Counted from the first letter of the stretch, positions 54,755 to 63,667 are shown. The stretch: 64,000 nucleotides of DNA from Rivularia sp034931125 (GCF_034931125.1 NZ_JAYGHM010000010.1:1-64000), one strand, 5' to 3'. Notes: generated by a model from the letters alone, not told the origin. Made by a program: numbers and translations.

Positions 54755-54821
54755 GCAATCTATTTTTATCGGAAATATTACAGAGTTTCCTTCTTTACTT
54801 ATCAACTCCAAGCAATATTTT

Positions 54822-55343
54822 ATGTATAATGACCAGAAAGTCAGCTTTGACACCGTTCGTACTTTAGTTTTTATTGACGATGCCGTGGAAGACTTTCAGA
54901 GTTTAGTTAAAGCTTTATTACCTTCTTCACAGATAATTTTAATTCGACCTAACCATAATGAAATCGAAGAAATTACTCAAACTTTAAACAAATATATTCG
55001 TCTCAAAACTCTTCATATTATTTCTAACGGTTCTCCTGGTTGTTTATATTTGGGAGAGAGTAATTTAAGCTTCTTTAATATCAAACATTATGCTTCTCTA
55101 TTGAATACCTGGTCGGTACCCAATTTGTTGCTTTACGGATGCAATCTCGCTACTGGAAATACCGGAAAAGAGTTTATTAAACGTTTGCATTTATTAACAG
55201 GTGCTAATATTGGTGCGTCTATATCGATAGATGATACTGCCAAAGGAGTTTGCCTTCAGTTAAACTATTTCCTAGGAAAAATCAATTCCAATTTGACAAT
55301 ATTACCTTCAACTTGGCAAACAAATATTAAATTTCCAGATTGA
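54822..55343 (+). CDS. DUF4347-like small protein, copy 2
   Basis: 173 residues, a tandem paralogue of the preceding gene 67 bases away (TLVFIDDAVEDFQSLVKALL; SSQIILIRPNHNEIEEI; LHIISNGSPGCLYLGESNLS; NTWSVPNLLLYGCNLATGNT; LTGANIGASISIDDTAKGV). The expected His of SHGSPG is Asn in this copy and the Cys of YGCN is kept, so both paralogues have lost the same residue. A possible first start is ATG 54822, 12 codons before the domain. They probably arose by duplication and form one transcript; function unknown. Confidence 0.8.
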   Translation: MYNDQKVSFDTVRTLVFIDDAVEDFQSLVKALLPSSQIILIRPNHNEIEEITQTLNKYIRLKTLHIISNGSPGCLYLGESNLSFFNIKHYASLLNTWSVPNLLLYGCNLATGNTGKEFIKRLHLLTGANIGASISIDDTAKGVCLQLNYFLGKINSNLTILPSTWQTNIKFPD

Positions 55344-55732
55344 AAACCGCTCTATAAAAAAGTCGATCTTTCCATCAAGATTAATTGCTTATTCTCCCTA
55401 TTAGCTAATTTTTATTACTAGTTAAAATCGCTAGAAATTAAGCTATAGCAATCCTAATTGATATCTGAGGATATACGTGGATTATATGTTAGGATTACAA
55501 GTTAAATTTGATTCAGCCCTGGCGACTGTAAGTCGCACGTTGCTACAAGTCGGGGAACCCGCCCAAACGCAGTGGCTTGGCTACACAGGCAAAACCCGCC
55601 TGCGCGGGTTATTAGAATAGCGGTTTTAACTGCTAGCTTCTTTATAAATTTCTTACGAATCATTTAGGATTGCTATAGTCGAGATAGGGAACAAAAAATA
55701 TACTTTTGATGATTCAAAAATCAAATCTAGCT
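55344..55732. other. Intergenic region with MITE-like element
   Basis: The spacer between the DUF4347-like pair and the convergent GRDP-like gene is mostly taken up by the element at 55443-55678. Confidence 0.5.
55443..55678. mobile_element. MITE-like element with 15-bp perfect terminal inverted repeats
   Basis: CTATAGCAATCCTAA at 55443-55457 is matched exactly, inverted, at 55664-55678; the arms extend to 20 bases with one mismatch. The 236-base unit has a GC-rich middle with short stems (GGCGACTgtaAGTCGC; AACCCGC near 55560 with GCGGGTT near 55605) unlike the AT-rich flanks. No ORF. A TA target-site duplication as in IS630/Tc1 elements is possible but ambiguous. Confidence 0.7.
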
Positions 55733-56248
55733 TTATACATATTTGACGCTAAAAACTTCACCAATATCTACACGCGGTCGAATAAGTTGTGTTATCCTAC
55801 CGATAGGTTGACAATCAGCAGCAATGCTCGTTTTATTCAAGATTTCCATACTGGTTCCAAAGTGTTCTTGGAAAAGTACTTGAGTTTGCTCGAAAGCAGT
55901 TTGTAAATCATCTCTATCTATTTTTCCCCGCTTACCAAAGTAAGGAAAGTGATGAACAAACTGACCAAATAGCATTTCGCAGTCTTCAGCGTATTTAATA
56001 GTATCGATAATGTGATAGTGCCATACTCGGTCAATTTCTTGATTCGGAACAAGATGACCGTTTGGGTAAAGATAAACCAACAGCAAAAACATCAAATAGT
56101 GTGATATTGCTTGTTTTATTTGCTGAGTATTCCATCTCTCTTCGTTTGAATTTATTAATCTATAAGCAATTGGTCCCAAATCGAGCCGTGTTAATTTTCC
56201 GATGAACGTCTGAACATCAGCAGGTAAAGTAGATTTAGCGAATAACAT
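55733..56248 (-). CDS. Glycine-rich-domain-protein-like (GRDP/DUF1399-like) hypothetical
   Basis: 171 residues from ATG 56248, chosen because GGAG lies eight bases upstream; a longer frame to 56353 has no such support. The segment VPNQEIDRVWHYHIIDTIKYAEDCEMLF then GQFVHHFPYFGKRG resembles the conserved His/Asp-rich part of glycine-rich-domain-containing proteins widespread in cyanobacteria and plants; several His (HYH, HH) could bind metal or simply be structural. Biochemical function is not known for the family, as far as I recall. The gene is convergent with the MITE-like element and the DUF4347-like pair. Confidence 0.65.
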   Translation of the reverse strand: MLFAKSTLPADVQTFIGKLTRLDLGPIAYRLINSNEERWNTQQIKQAISHYLMFLLLVYLYPNGHLVPNQEIDRVWHYHIIDTIKYAEDCEMLFGQFVHHFPYFGKRGKIDRDDLQTAFEQTQVLFQEHFGTSMEILNKTSIAADCQPIGRITQLIRPRVDIGEVFSVKYV

Positions 56249-56756
56249 TTCGTCCACTCCGGATAAGAGGATTGAGTGAAAGAGGAGCGAATTAAATTCC
56301 ACACATCTGATTCCATCGGAATTAATTCCCGATCCGGGTTTTTTAGAATACAAAGTGTTGCTTTATACTTTTTTTACTTTAGTGTCAAGTTTCTGTGAAG
56401 AAGTAGGGAGCAATTATTAAAATTTATTTAGAAGAAAGTAGAGAATAGGGAATAGAAAACTTCATAATCCGAAAAGATGGTGAAGTAAATAATAATAGTT
56501 ATTCAGCAGATTTTCGACTTGATTTCTAACACCCTTTTTCGATTAAGTCGGTCGGTAGAAACCGGAAAGCTCGCTATTAGTTTCTAAGGAGCGAGACCTA
56601 GACACCACCATATACAGCCGATTTCATTTGACTGAGGTACAGGACATATCGTTATAAGGGAGTAGAGAGTAGGGGAATGTACCTCATTTATTTGCAAACT
56701 GCTGTATTATTCCAAAATTGGGATGCTCCCCGACCCTATTACCAATTACCAATTAC
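56249..56756. other. Intergenic region with MITE-like copy
   Basis: About 510 bases between two minus-strand genes, holding the TACAGC-type element at 56613-56706 and low-complexity CCAATTAC repeats near 56740. No ORF is supported. Confidence 0.5.
56613..56706. mobile_element. MITE-like element (TACAGC type), copy 2
   Basis: A 94-base unit, inverted relative to and nearly identical with 18868-18962; shared core GAGGTACAGGACATATCG. The ends (TACAGCCGATTTCATTTGA and GCAAACTGCTGTA) are imperfect inverted repeats. Confidence 0.7.
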
Positions 56757-58358
56757 CTATTTAGATGCAGTCCACCAAGTCAAAGCATAAGGTTGAGTTG
56801 GTTCGTTGATGCTATTTTTAAATTTAACGCTAATTTTATAGTTACCATTTTCCGGTACTGGGCAGAAAATATGTTCCACACTATCAACTCGGCTCACAGA
56901 AGCGCAACTACTACGATTATCTGAAGTACCATCTGCTCTAATTAAATGCAAATCGAGATTATTCAAACCGCGATCGCGAAAATTTTCTCCTTTATCATAT
57001 TTACCATTTTTGTTATCGTCGTCGAGTTCTACTAACCTATCCCAAGCTAAAGTAATAGACACAAAACTGCCTTTTTGTAAAGGTTTCGCTAAAGCGTAAT
57101 CCGCAGATGTTCCAGCGAAAATTGCACGATAATCCCAACCAATAGCCGGTACTGCTCGATCTGGACTCCACTGTCCAGCACTAAACTGTTGGTAAGCCCG
57201 AAAAGCATTTAAATGTCCGGTTCCCATCTGAGTATGTAAGGGAATTGCTGTATCTTTATAAGCATCAGAAGTCAGCCAGTCTTGATTCTGCTTATCAATT
57301 AAAGTACGAGTCATTCCCAATTTCAAACCATCTCCATCATCTTTAATCTTCTCTGCTGAATTCAGCAAAACAGCTTTCATCACTTCATGACGACGAGAAT
57401 CAATACTCCAATTCGGTTTTTGTTGAGCAGATGATTTTTGCGATTTTTTTAATGTCGTATCACCAAATTCTTGTAGTAAAGCGATAGTACCCGTAACGTG
57501 AGGTGTAGCGAAACTAGTACCCGTGACCTTCTTAACTGTCCCATCGGGGTTGAGCAAGCGAATATTATTTCCAGGTGCAACAATACTGATGGTACGACGC
57601 GGACCTAAATTAAGTTCCTTCCCCGATAAACGTGCAGTCATCGACTCATTAATAGCTACCAAGTTAGAAACATCAAGTTTTCTAAAGATATCTTCTCGGC
57701 GAGAGGAAAAAGCAACGTTAATTCCATTAAAATTATCTGTAGGAATAGGAATACCACCCTTGCCCTGATTCCCTGCGATCGCGTACACAACATTATGAAC
57801 CCGACTTGACCAATCAATACACAATGTAAGTAAAGCTTTCCCATCCAAAACTGGTTCTGGTCTAGGGTCGCGGCTTAGAGGTTCTCCAAAACTGAAGTTA
57901 ATCGCACGTACATCATTACCATTTTGCAAAGCAATATGCTGTGTAGATAAACATTCCTCCGGTTGACCCATACCCTTGATAGAACCAACAGCAGAAGAAT
58001 ACAAACGCGCTCCCGGAGCAACCCCGCGAAACCCTTTGTCATTGCTAACCATTACACCAGCAACATTATAAGCATGAGGGTCAACTCCCTTATTAGATAA
58101 GGCAGGTTGATTCCCTTGGAAAACACCAGCCAATGGCACAGTTCGATTTTTAGAAACAGACTTATCTACTCCAAATTGACCGGGACGACCAATTTCCACT
58201 TGACCAATAGCAATTTTTTTACCAGATAAGTTATATGGTGGTTGATGTAACATCAAAGCATCAATACCGTCACTACCAATAGAACTAGTTAAAGCCAATA
58301 CCGGCAAGCTCAAGCAAGAAGCACCACAACCCCAAATCACCCAGGTTAATTTTTTCAT
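56757..58358 (-). CDS. Secreted S8-family (subtilisin-like) protease, unusual triad
   Basis: Exported protease-like protein of 533 residues from ATG 58358 (MKKLTWVIWGCGASCLSLPV, a signal peptide). The region that normally gives the catalytic Asp (VAVIDTG) reads IAIGQVEIGRPG, with Glu55 and no Asp. The His region is PHAYNVAGVM (His95), in place of HGTHVAG, and the Ser region is standard, GTSFATPHVTG with Ser282. A C-terminal domain (YALTWWTASK at the end) with DLHLIRADGTSDNRSSCASV resembles a P-domain/PPC-like beta sandwich. An E-H-S triad or an inactive protease are both possible. A TTG at 58367 is a less likely start. Confidence 0.78.
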   Translation of the reverse strand: MKKLTWVIWGCGASCLSLPVLALTSSIGSDGIDALMLHQPPYNLSGKKIAIGQVEIGRPGQFGVDKSVSKNRTVPLAGVFQGNQPALSNKGVDPHAYNVAGVMVSNDKGFRGVAPGARLYSSAVGSIKGMGQPEECLSTQHIALQNGNDVRAINFSFGEPLSRDPRPEPVLDGKALLTLCIDWSSRVHNVVYAIAGNQGKGGIPIPTDNFNGINVAFSSRREDIFRKLDVSNLVAINESMTARLSGKELNLGPRRTISIVAPGNNIRLLNPDGTVKKVTGTSFATPHVTGTIALLQEFGDTTLKKSQKSSAQQKPNWSIDSRRHEVMKAVLLNSAEKIKDDGDGLKLGMTRTLIDKQNQDWLTSDAYKDTAIPLHTQMGTGHLNAFRAYQQFSAGQWSPDRAVPAIGWDYRAIFAGTSADYALAKPLQKGSFVSITLAWDRLVELDDDNKNGKYDKGENFRDRGLNNLDLHLIRADGTSDNRSSCASVSRVDSVEHIFCPVPENGNYKISVKFKNSINEPTQPYALTWWTASK

Positions 58359-58609
58359 CTCAAACAATTTTAGATTTTAGATTAAAAGAGTTAGTAATTA
58401 GGAGTTAGGAGTTAGGAACACCAAGAGTTATTAATCAGTGTCATCAGTGTCATCCATTTAATCCGTGTTCGGGGTTATTAGATAATAAGAATAATATACT
58501 CCCCTTCCCATGCCCCATTCCCCATACCCAACTTCCAATTTTTCATGAGATAAATCTCAATATTTTGTTACAATGATTACAGAAAAGGACGCTTAAAGAC
58601 CCACTAGCC
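58359..58609. other. Divergent intergenic region
   Basis: A 250-base spacer between the S8 protease and rpe genes, with TTAGGAG heptamers near 58398-58420 and CCCCATTCCCC repeats near 58507-58530. Promoters for both genes must lie here. Confidence 0.4.
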
Positions 58610-59320
58610 ATGACCAATAAACAATCTAAGAAACCCGTTGTTATCGCTCCATCTATCCTATCAGCGGATTTTAGCCGTCTCGGTGACGAAATTCGCGCTG
58701 TAGACGAAGCCGGAGCCGATTGGATTCACATTGATGTAATGGATGGTCGTTTTGTACCTAATATAACGATTGGTCCTTTGATAGTGGAGGCAATTCGTCC
58801 GGTAACTCAAAAGCCTTTGGATGTCCACTTGATGATTGTGGAACCTGAAAAGTATGTCGAGGATTTTGCGAAAGCTGGAGCAGACCACATTTATGTTCAT
58901 TGCGAGCATAATGCTTCTCCTCACTTGCATCGTACTTTAGGACAAATTAAGGAACTGGGAAAAAAGGCAGGAGTTGTACTAAATCCCGGCACTTCTTTGG
59001 ATATGATTGAGTATTCTTTGGATTTGTGCGATTTGGTGCTGATCATGAGCGTTAACCCCGGTTTTGGCGGTCAAAGCTTTATCCCTGGAGTTCTACCTAA
59101 AATCCGTAAGTTGCGTCAAATGTGCGACGATCGCGGACTTGATCCTTGGATTGAAGTTGATGGTGGACTTAAGGTGAACAATACCTGGCAAGTTTTAGAA
59201 GCCGGTGCAAATGCGATCGTTGCAGGTTCAGCTGTTTTTAAAGCTAAAAGCTATAAAGAAGCGATCGAAGGTATTCGCAACAGTCAACGTCCTGCACAAG
59301 ATTTACCTAAAGCTTCTTAA
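58610..59320 (+). CDS. rpe: Ribulose-phosphate 3-epimerase
   Basis: Interconverts ribulose 5-phosphate and xylulose 5-phosphate in the Calvin cycle and pentose phosphate pathway. The 236-residue TIM barrel shows the family signatures: APSILSADFSRLGDEI (13-28) with the Ser/Asp pair, IHIDVMDGRFVPNITIGP (40-57) with metal-binding His and Asp, HLMIVEPEKYV near 73, MSVNPGFGGQSFIPGVLPKI near 146, and VDGGLKVNNTWQVLEAGANA followed by IVAGSAVF near 183-210. An intrinsic terminator follows it. Highly typical cyanobacterial gene. Confidence 0.97.
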   Translation: MTNKQSKKPVVIAPSILSADFSRLGDEIRAVDEAGADWIHIDVMDGRFVPNITIGPLIVEAIRPVTQKPLDVHLMIVEPEKYVEDFAKAGADHIYVHCEHNASPHLHRTLGQIKELGKKAGVVLNPGTSLDMIEYSLDLCDLVLIMSVNPGFGGQSFIPGVLPKIRKLRQMCDDRGLDPWIEVDGGLKVNNTWQVLEAGANAIVAGSAVFKAKSYKEAIEGIRNSQRPAQDLPKAS

Positions 59321-59353
59321 TTAATCCTCACTAAATATTCCCATCACCCGATT

Positions 59354-59386
59354 CCCTCCCCTTAATTTAGCGGAGGGCATTTTTTA
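59354..59386 (+). terminator. Rho-independent terminator of rpe
   Basis: CCCTCC (59354-59359) pairs with GGAGGG (59372-59377), followed by CATTTTTT, about 35 bases after the rpe stop. Confidence 0.8.
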
Positions 59387-59514
59387 TATCAAAATATTTG
59401 CCCCCATTACGTAAACTAATTAGAACGAATATAAATGTAGAGACGTAGCAGTGCTACGTCTCCACCAACATCTGTATTACAACTAATTAATTTCCTATTA
59501 ATGAAATCTTAAAT

Positions 59515-59985
59515 CTAGTCTAAAAAACCCATCAAAGAGAAACTATCATCAACTTCGTTGGATGCTACCGGACGATTGCCCATAACGGAATACATTTCCG
59601 AAACCACCAAATGACTTTTAGCAATAGGACGAATTCCAGATAAGTTCATTGTCTCGCTAAATTCCACTTTATTCGCCCCAATCGGACGAATTCCCATGAT
59701 ATTTACGGTACTAACAATGTCCAAATCGCTACTGCTAATCGGACGTTCCCCCGAAACCATCATTGTGTGTGAGATATCCAAATCGCTGCTGGTAATCGGA
59801 CGTGTCCCAGGAATCGCAAGAGGTCCGGTTATTTCATTTACAGAATCATCCTTTGCAGTGGTATCTTTATTATCTGTACTCACACTTTTACCTTTGATAT
59901 TTTCTAATTTTGTACTGGTTTCAACTCCAGTTCTAGCTCGTTTCTGCCGAGCGCTGGCTTGTCTACCATTACTGCTAAGTGTCAT
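59515..59985 (-). CDS. Small protein with five 19-residue tandem repeats
   Basis: 156 residues; family not recognised. After a basic, low-complexity N-terminal part (RQASARQKRARTG) there are five in-register repeats of 19 residues starting at about 60, 79, 98, 117 and 136: G-x-RPI-xxSDLDI-type units (GTRPITSSDLDI; GERPISSSDLDI; GIRPIGANKVEF; GIRPIAKSHLVV; GNRPVASNEVDD). Each unit has the same alternation of a turn and two short strands, suggesting a beta-solenoid or a scaffold with five identical faces. No signal peptide. Monocistronic; upstream of uvrB on the opposite strand. Confidence 0.75.
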   Translation of the reverse strand: MTLSSNGRQASARQKRARTGVETSTKLENIKGKSVSTDNKDTTAKDDSVNEITGPLAIPGTRPITSSDLDISHTMMVSGERPISSSDLDIVSTVNIMGIRPIGANKVEFSETMNLSGIRPIAKSHLVVSEMYSVMGNRPVASNEVDDSFSLMGFLD

Positions 59986-60246
59986 AATTTTATGCCTCTA
60001 ATAAATAAATTTGACTATAGTTAGGTAAATTAAAAATTTACTTTAAAATTTACTGTTATTCATTAAGTGTAACTTTAAAAAACCTTCCATAGGTATAAGT
60101 ATCTTTAAGAATGAGACATAAGTCAAAAAGTATTAAGTGTTGTAAAGATAAATGTATATAAATTGTCTTTCTTAGATTCAGATTCACAGTTTAGAAGACG
60201 GCACTATTCGCTACCATTAAATAGGTTAAAATTTTTGCAAGTTTGT

Positions 60247-62250
60247 ATGAAAAATTTTCTGGTAAAAGCCCCTTTTGAACCCACAGGCGATCAGCCAAAA
60301 GCTATTAAGCAGCTTGTGGAAACTATTGAAGCCGGAAACCGCTATCAGACGCTTTTAGGTGCAACTGGTACGGGAAAAACTTACACAATTGCAAAAACAA
60401 TTGAGAAAATAGGTAAACCGACTCTGGTTTTGGCGCATAATAAAACCCTTGCTGCACAGCTTTGTAATGAGTTGCGCGAGTTTTTCCCCCAGAATGCGGT
60501 GGAATACTTTGTTAGTTATTACGATTATTATCAGCCAGAAGCTTATATTCCCGTTACCGATACTTATATAGAAAAAACGGCTCAAATTAACGATGAAATC
60601 GATATGTTGCGACATTCAGCAACGAGGTCTTTATTTGAACGTCAAGATGTCATAGTTGTGGCTTCCATTAGTTGCATTTATGGTTTGGGAATGCCTTCAG
60701 AGTATCTCAATGCAGCCATTCCGTTTCAAGTCGGAATGTCAGTTGATCAGCGGGAAATACTGAGAGACTTAGTAGCAGTTCAATATAAACGTAATGATAT
60801 AGAAATGGGTCGGGGACGGTTTCGGGTTCGCGGTGATGTTTTGGAAGTCGGTCCTGCATACGAAGATAGAATTATTCGCATTGAATTTTTTGGTGATGAA
60901 ATCGACGCTATTCGCTACATTGACCCGGTTACAGGTGAAATTCTGCAAAGTTTGTCAGCGGTAAATATTTACCCCGCACGTCACTTTGTCACACCGCAAG
61001 ACAGATTGGAGGTTGCTTGTGCGGATATTGAAGCAGAATTAAAAGCACGTAAAGCAGAATTAGAAGAAGCAAATAAATTATTAGAAGCGCAACGTATAGA
61101 TCAGCGCTGTCGCTACGATTTGGAAATGTTGCGCGAAGTTGGTTATTGTAACGGTGTAGAAAACTATTCGCGTCATTTAGCGGGGAGAGAACCTGGAGAA
61201 CCACCCGAATGTTTGATTGATTATTTCCCCAAGGATTGGATGTTGGTAATTGATGAATCTCATGTTACTATTCCCCAAATTCGCGGGATGTATAATGGCG
61301 ATCAAGCTAGAAAAAAGGTTTTAATTGAACATGGTTTTCGTCTTCCTAGTGCTGCGGATAATCGTCCTTTAAAAGCAGAAGAATTTTGGGAAAAAGTCAA
61401 TCAATGTGTCTTTGTTTCTGCAACTCCTGGTAATTGGGAATTAGAAATTTCTGAAGATAATATTGCCGAGCAAATCATTAGACCGACTGGAGTAATTGAC
61501 CCAGAAGTAATTGTGCGTCCGACTGAAGGACAAATTGATGATTTATTAGGCGAAATCAAAGATCGAGTGGACCTTAACGAGCGAGTTTTAATTACTACCT
61601 TAACCAAGCGGATGGCTGAGGATTTAACGGAGTATTTAGAAGATAGCGGCATTCGTGTCAGATATCTGCATTCTGAGATTAATTCGATTCAAAGAATTGA
61701 AATTATTCAAGATTTGCGCGATGGAGTATTTGATGTATTGGTTGGTGTGAACTTGTTGCGGGAAGGTTTGGATTTACCCGAAGTTTCTTTAGTGGCGATT
61801 TTGGATGCTGACAAAGAAGGATTCTTACGTGCCGAACGCTCTTTGATTCAAACTATTGGTAGAGCTGCACGTCATGTTAAAGGACAAGCTATTTTATACG
61901 GTGATAAGCTGACCGATAGCATGATTAAGGCGATCGACGAAACCGAACGTCGTCGCGGTATTCAAACAGCGCACAATAAAATGCACAATATTACCCCGCA
62001 ATCTATTGTGAAAAAGAAATCGAGTAATGCAATTTTATCTTTCTTAGAAGTGTCACGACGGTTGAATACACAAGATTTGCAAGTGGTAGACGAACACGTT
62101 AATGAAATCCCGTTAGAAAATATTCCGCAATTAGTTAATAAGTTAGAAACCCAGATGAAAGAAGCTGCAAAAAATCTGCAATTTGAAGAAGCAGCGAAGT
62201 TTAGAGACCGGATTAAGCTTTTAAGAGATAAGTTGGTGGGAAGGAATTAA
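60247..62250 (+). CDS. uvrB: Excinuclease ABC subunit B
   Basis: Damage-recognition helicase of nucleotide excision repair, working with UvrA and UvrC. From ATG 60247 (MKNFLVKAPFEPTGDQPKAI) the product has 667 residues, the family length. Motifs: Walker A LLGATGTGKTYTIAK (near 38-52), the beta-hairpin region YYDYYQPEAYIP near 93, DESH near 337, VSATPGNWELE near 392, GVNLLREGLDLPEVSLVAIL near 500, and the C-terminal UvrC-interaction domain MKEAAKNLQFEEAAKFRDRI near 635. A frame to 60163 adds 28 residues unlike the family. Confidence 0.97.
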   Translation: MKNFLVKAPFEPTGDQPKAIKQLVETIEAGNRYQTLLGATGTGKTYTIAKTIEKIGKPTLVLAHNKTLAAQLCNELREFFPQNAVEYFVSYYDYYQPEAYIPVTDTYIEKTAQINDEIDMLRHSATRSLFERQDVIVVASISCIYGLGMPSEYLNAAIPFQVGMSVDQREILRDLVAVQYKRNDIEMGRGRFRVRGDVLEVGPAYEDRIIRIEFFGDEIDAIRYIDPVTGEILQSLSAVNIYPARHFVTPQDRLEVACADIEAELKARKAELEEANKLLEAQRIDQRCRYDLEMLREVGYCNGVENYSRHLAGREPGEPPECLIDYFPKDWMLVIDESHVTIPQIRGMYNGDQARKKVLIEHGFRLPSAADNRPLKAEEFWEKVNQCVFVSATPGNWELEISEDNIAEQIIRPTGVIDPEVIVRPTEGQIDDLLGEIKDRVDLNERVLITTLTKRMAEDLTEYLEDSGIRVRYLHSEINSIQRIEIIQDLRDGVFDVLVGVNLLREGLDLPEVSLVAILDADKEGFLRAERSLIQTIGRAARHVKGQAILYGDKLTDSMIKAIDETERRRGIQTAHNKMHNITPQSIVKKKSSNAILSFLEVSRRLNTQDLQVVDEHVNEIPLENIPQLVNKLETQMKEAAKNLQFEEAAKFRDRIKLLRDKLVGRN

Positions 62251-62256
62251 GAGATA

Positions 62257-62291
62257 GGAGTTAGGAGTTAGGAGTTAGGAGTTAGGAGTTA
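62257..62291. repeat. Heptamer tandem repeat (GGAGTTA x5)
   Basis: Five exact GGAGTTA units immediately after uvrB; STRR class. Confidence 0.9.
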
Positions 62292-62331
62292 TCAATTTTG
62301 AGTTGTACAGTAGATATGAGTGTATAAAATT

Positions 62332-62901
62332 ATGAATTCAATTGCGTTAAATATTCCCAAACTAGATGCTGAAGGGTTTAAACAATTATGTTTAGCAAAT
62401 GAAGATTTGCAGCTTGAACGTGCATCTACTGGGGAAATTATTATTATGTCACCGACTTATCCTTGGACGGGAAAGAAAAATTCTAGTATTACTGCTCTAC
62501 TATGGTTATGGAATGATAAGACTAACTTAGGAATTAGTTTTGATTCTTCTACAGGTTTTACCTTACCTAATGGTGCTGTGTATTCTCCCGATGCTTCTTG
62601 GGTAAGTAATGAGCAATGGGATGGATTGACGCAACAGCAGCAGCAGGAAGAATTTTCGCCACTCGCACCCGATTTCGTTGTCGAGTTACGTTCTAGTCGC
62701 GACTCTCTCAAAAAGCTGCGAAAGAAAATGGCAGAATATATTGAAAATGGGGTTCGTTTGGGTTGGTTAATTGACCCGAAAAATAAGATAGTAGAAATTT
62801 ATCGATCGGGAAAAGAAGTAGAGATTTTAGATGCTCCTGCAACTGTATCTGGTGAAGATGTTTTACCAGGTTTTGAGTTGAATTTGCATAAGATTTGGTA
62901 G
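62332..62901 (+). CDS. Uma2 family PD-(D/E)XK endonuclease
   Basis: Member of the large, mostly uncharacterised Uma2 family, abundant in cyanobacteria. The 189-residue product from ATG 62332 (MNSIALNIPKLDAEGFKQLC) has the family order: LQLERASTGEIIIMSPTYPW near 28, the restriction-nuclease-like core YSPDASWVS near 84 and DFVVELRSSRDSLKKLRKKM near 108 with the Asp/Glu and Lys positions, and YIENGVRLGWLIDPKNKIVEIYR. The true role is unknown for most members; nuclease activity is inferred from the fold. A GTG at 62320 would add four residues. A hairpin after the gene fits a shared terminator. Confidence 0.88.
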   Translation: MNSIALNIPKLDAEGFKQLCLANEDLQLERASTGEIIIMSPTYPWTGKKNSSITALLWLWNDKTNLGISFDSSTGFTLPNGAVYSPDASWVSNEQWDGLTQQQQQEEFSPLAPDFVVELRSSRDSLKKLRKKMAEYIENGVRLGWLIDPKNKIVEIYRSGKEVEILDAPATVSGEDVLPGFELNLHKIW

Positions 62902-62912
62902 CTGTGAAATCG

Positions 62913-62947
62913 CGAAAACCCAACTTGTCTGACAAACCGGGTTTTCG
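62913..62947. terminator. Hairpin terminator between convergent genes
   Basis: CGAAAACCC (62913-62921) pairs with GGGTTTTCG (62939-62947), with an inner TTGTC/GACAA stem, between the Uma2 gene and the convergent ferredoxin-like gene. No strong U-run, but the position fits a bidirectional terminator. Confidence 0.6.
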
Positions 62948-63037
62948 TAGTTGAAAATACTTATCAAAAATTACGGATATATTAAAACCTTTAATTACAA
63001 GCTTCTTAATAAATTCTTGCATTAAATCCTTTTTAAT

Positions 63038-63667
63038 TCATATAGTCTTGACGTTAACTATTTCTGATATGGGCATTTCTACTTGCTCTTTCGTACCGAA
63101 ATGCTTCTCCATCAAAGTAGACACTTGGGAAGCCTGAATTTTGCTGTAGCGAGTTTTATCTGGCATAATCAGGTTTGGTCCAGCTTTACACTTCTTCATG
63201 CAGCCAGTTCCTTTAATCGCAACTTGGTCTTCTAAACCACGTTCGCTGATAGAAGCTGCGATCGCTTGACAGAGCTTTTGACCACCGCGTTTCATGCAGC
63301 TAGATTTTTGACACACTAATATAGTATTCTTTTTAGTCGATTTTTCTTCGGGTTTCTCAGTCGCGATAGTCTTTACTTCTTCTTTAATTTCCACTGACCG
63401 ACGAGCAGCCATTATACGCTCGGCTTTTAATTTGACTTCACCACTTTCTGTGTCATATTTCTTTTCTCCCACGACCTGCAACCAAGTACCGGGGGGTAAA
63501 CGTAAATCGAAAGCATCTCTTAAATGCTTGGCTAGTTTAATATAGCGTTTTCCTTCAGAAGTAGCTATCAGTAAACCTTTGAGCTTATAACCATCTTTAA
63601 TCACAAACTCTAGAAATCGTCCTTCGAGACAAAATTCTGACGTTTCTTTACGCTCTGGTTTTCCCAT
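63038..63667 (-). CDS. (2Fe-2S) ferredoxin-like domain protein
   Basis: 209 residues from ATG 63667 (MGKPERKETSEFCLEGRF). The N-terminal ~100 residues form an OB-like beta domain (FVIKDGYKLKGLLIATSEGK; LRLPPGTWLQVVGEKKYDT). The C-terminal part is a thioredoxin-like [2Fe-2S] ferredoxin domain with the cysteines VCQKSSCMKRGG and GTGCMKKCKAGPN, four Cys in the pattern of the NuoE/HoxE/cyanobacterial shethna-type group. It could transfer electrons in respiratory or redox-sensing reactions; partner unknown. An upstream ATG at 63724 would add 19 residues and cannot be excluded. Confidence 0.8.
   Translation of the reverse strand: MGKPERKETSEFCLEGRFLEFVIKDGYKLKGLLIATSEGKRYIKLAKHLRDAFDLRLPPGTWLQVVGEKKYDTESGEVKLKAERIMAARRSVEIKEEVKTIATEKPEEKSTKKNTILVCQKSSCMKRGGQKLCQAIAASISERGLEDQVAIKGTGCMKKCKAGPNLIMPDKTRYSKIQASQVSTLMEKHFGTKEQVEMPISEIVNVKTI

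Noticed and set aside
60163..60246. N-terminal extension of uvrB
   Set aside because: UvrB proteins start near FxLxxPFxPxGDQPxAI; the extension is unlike the family.
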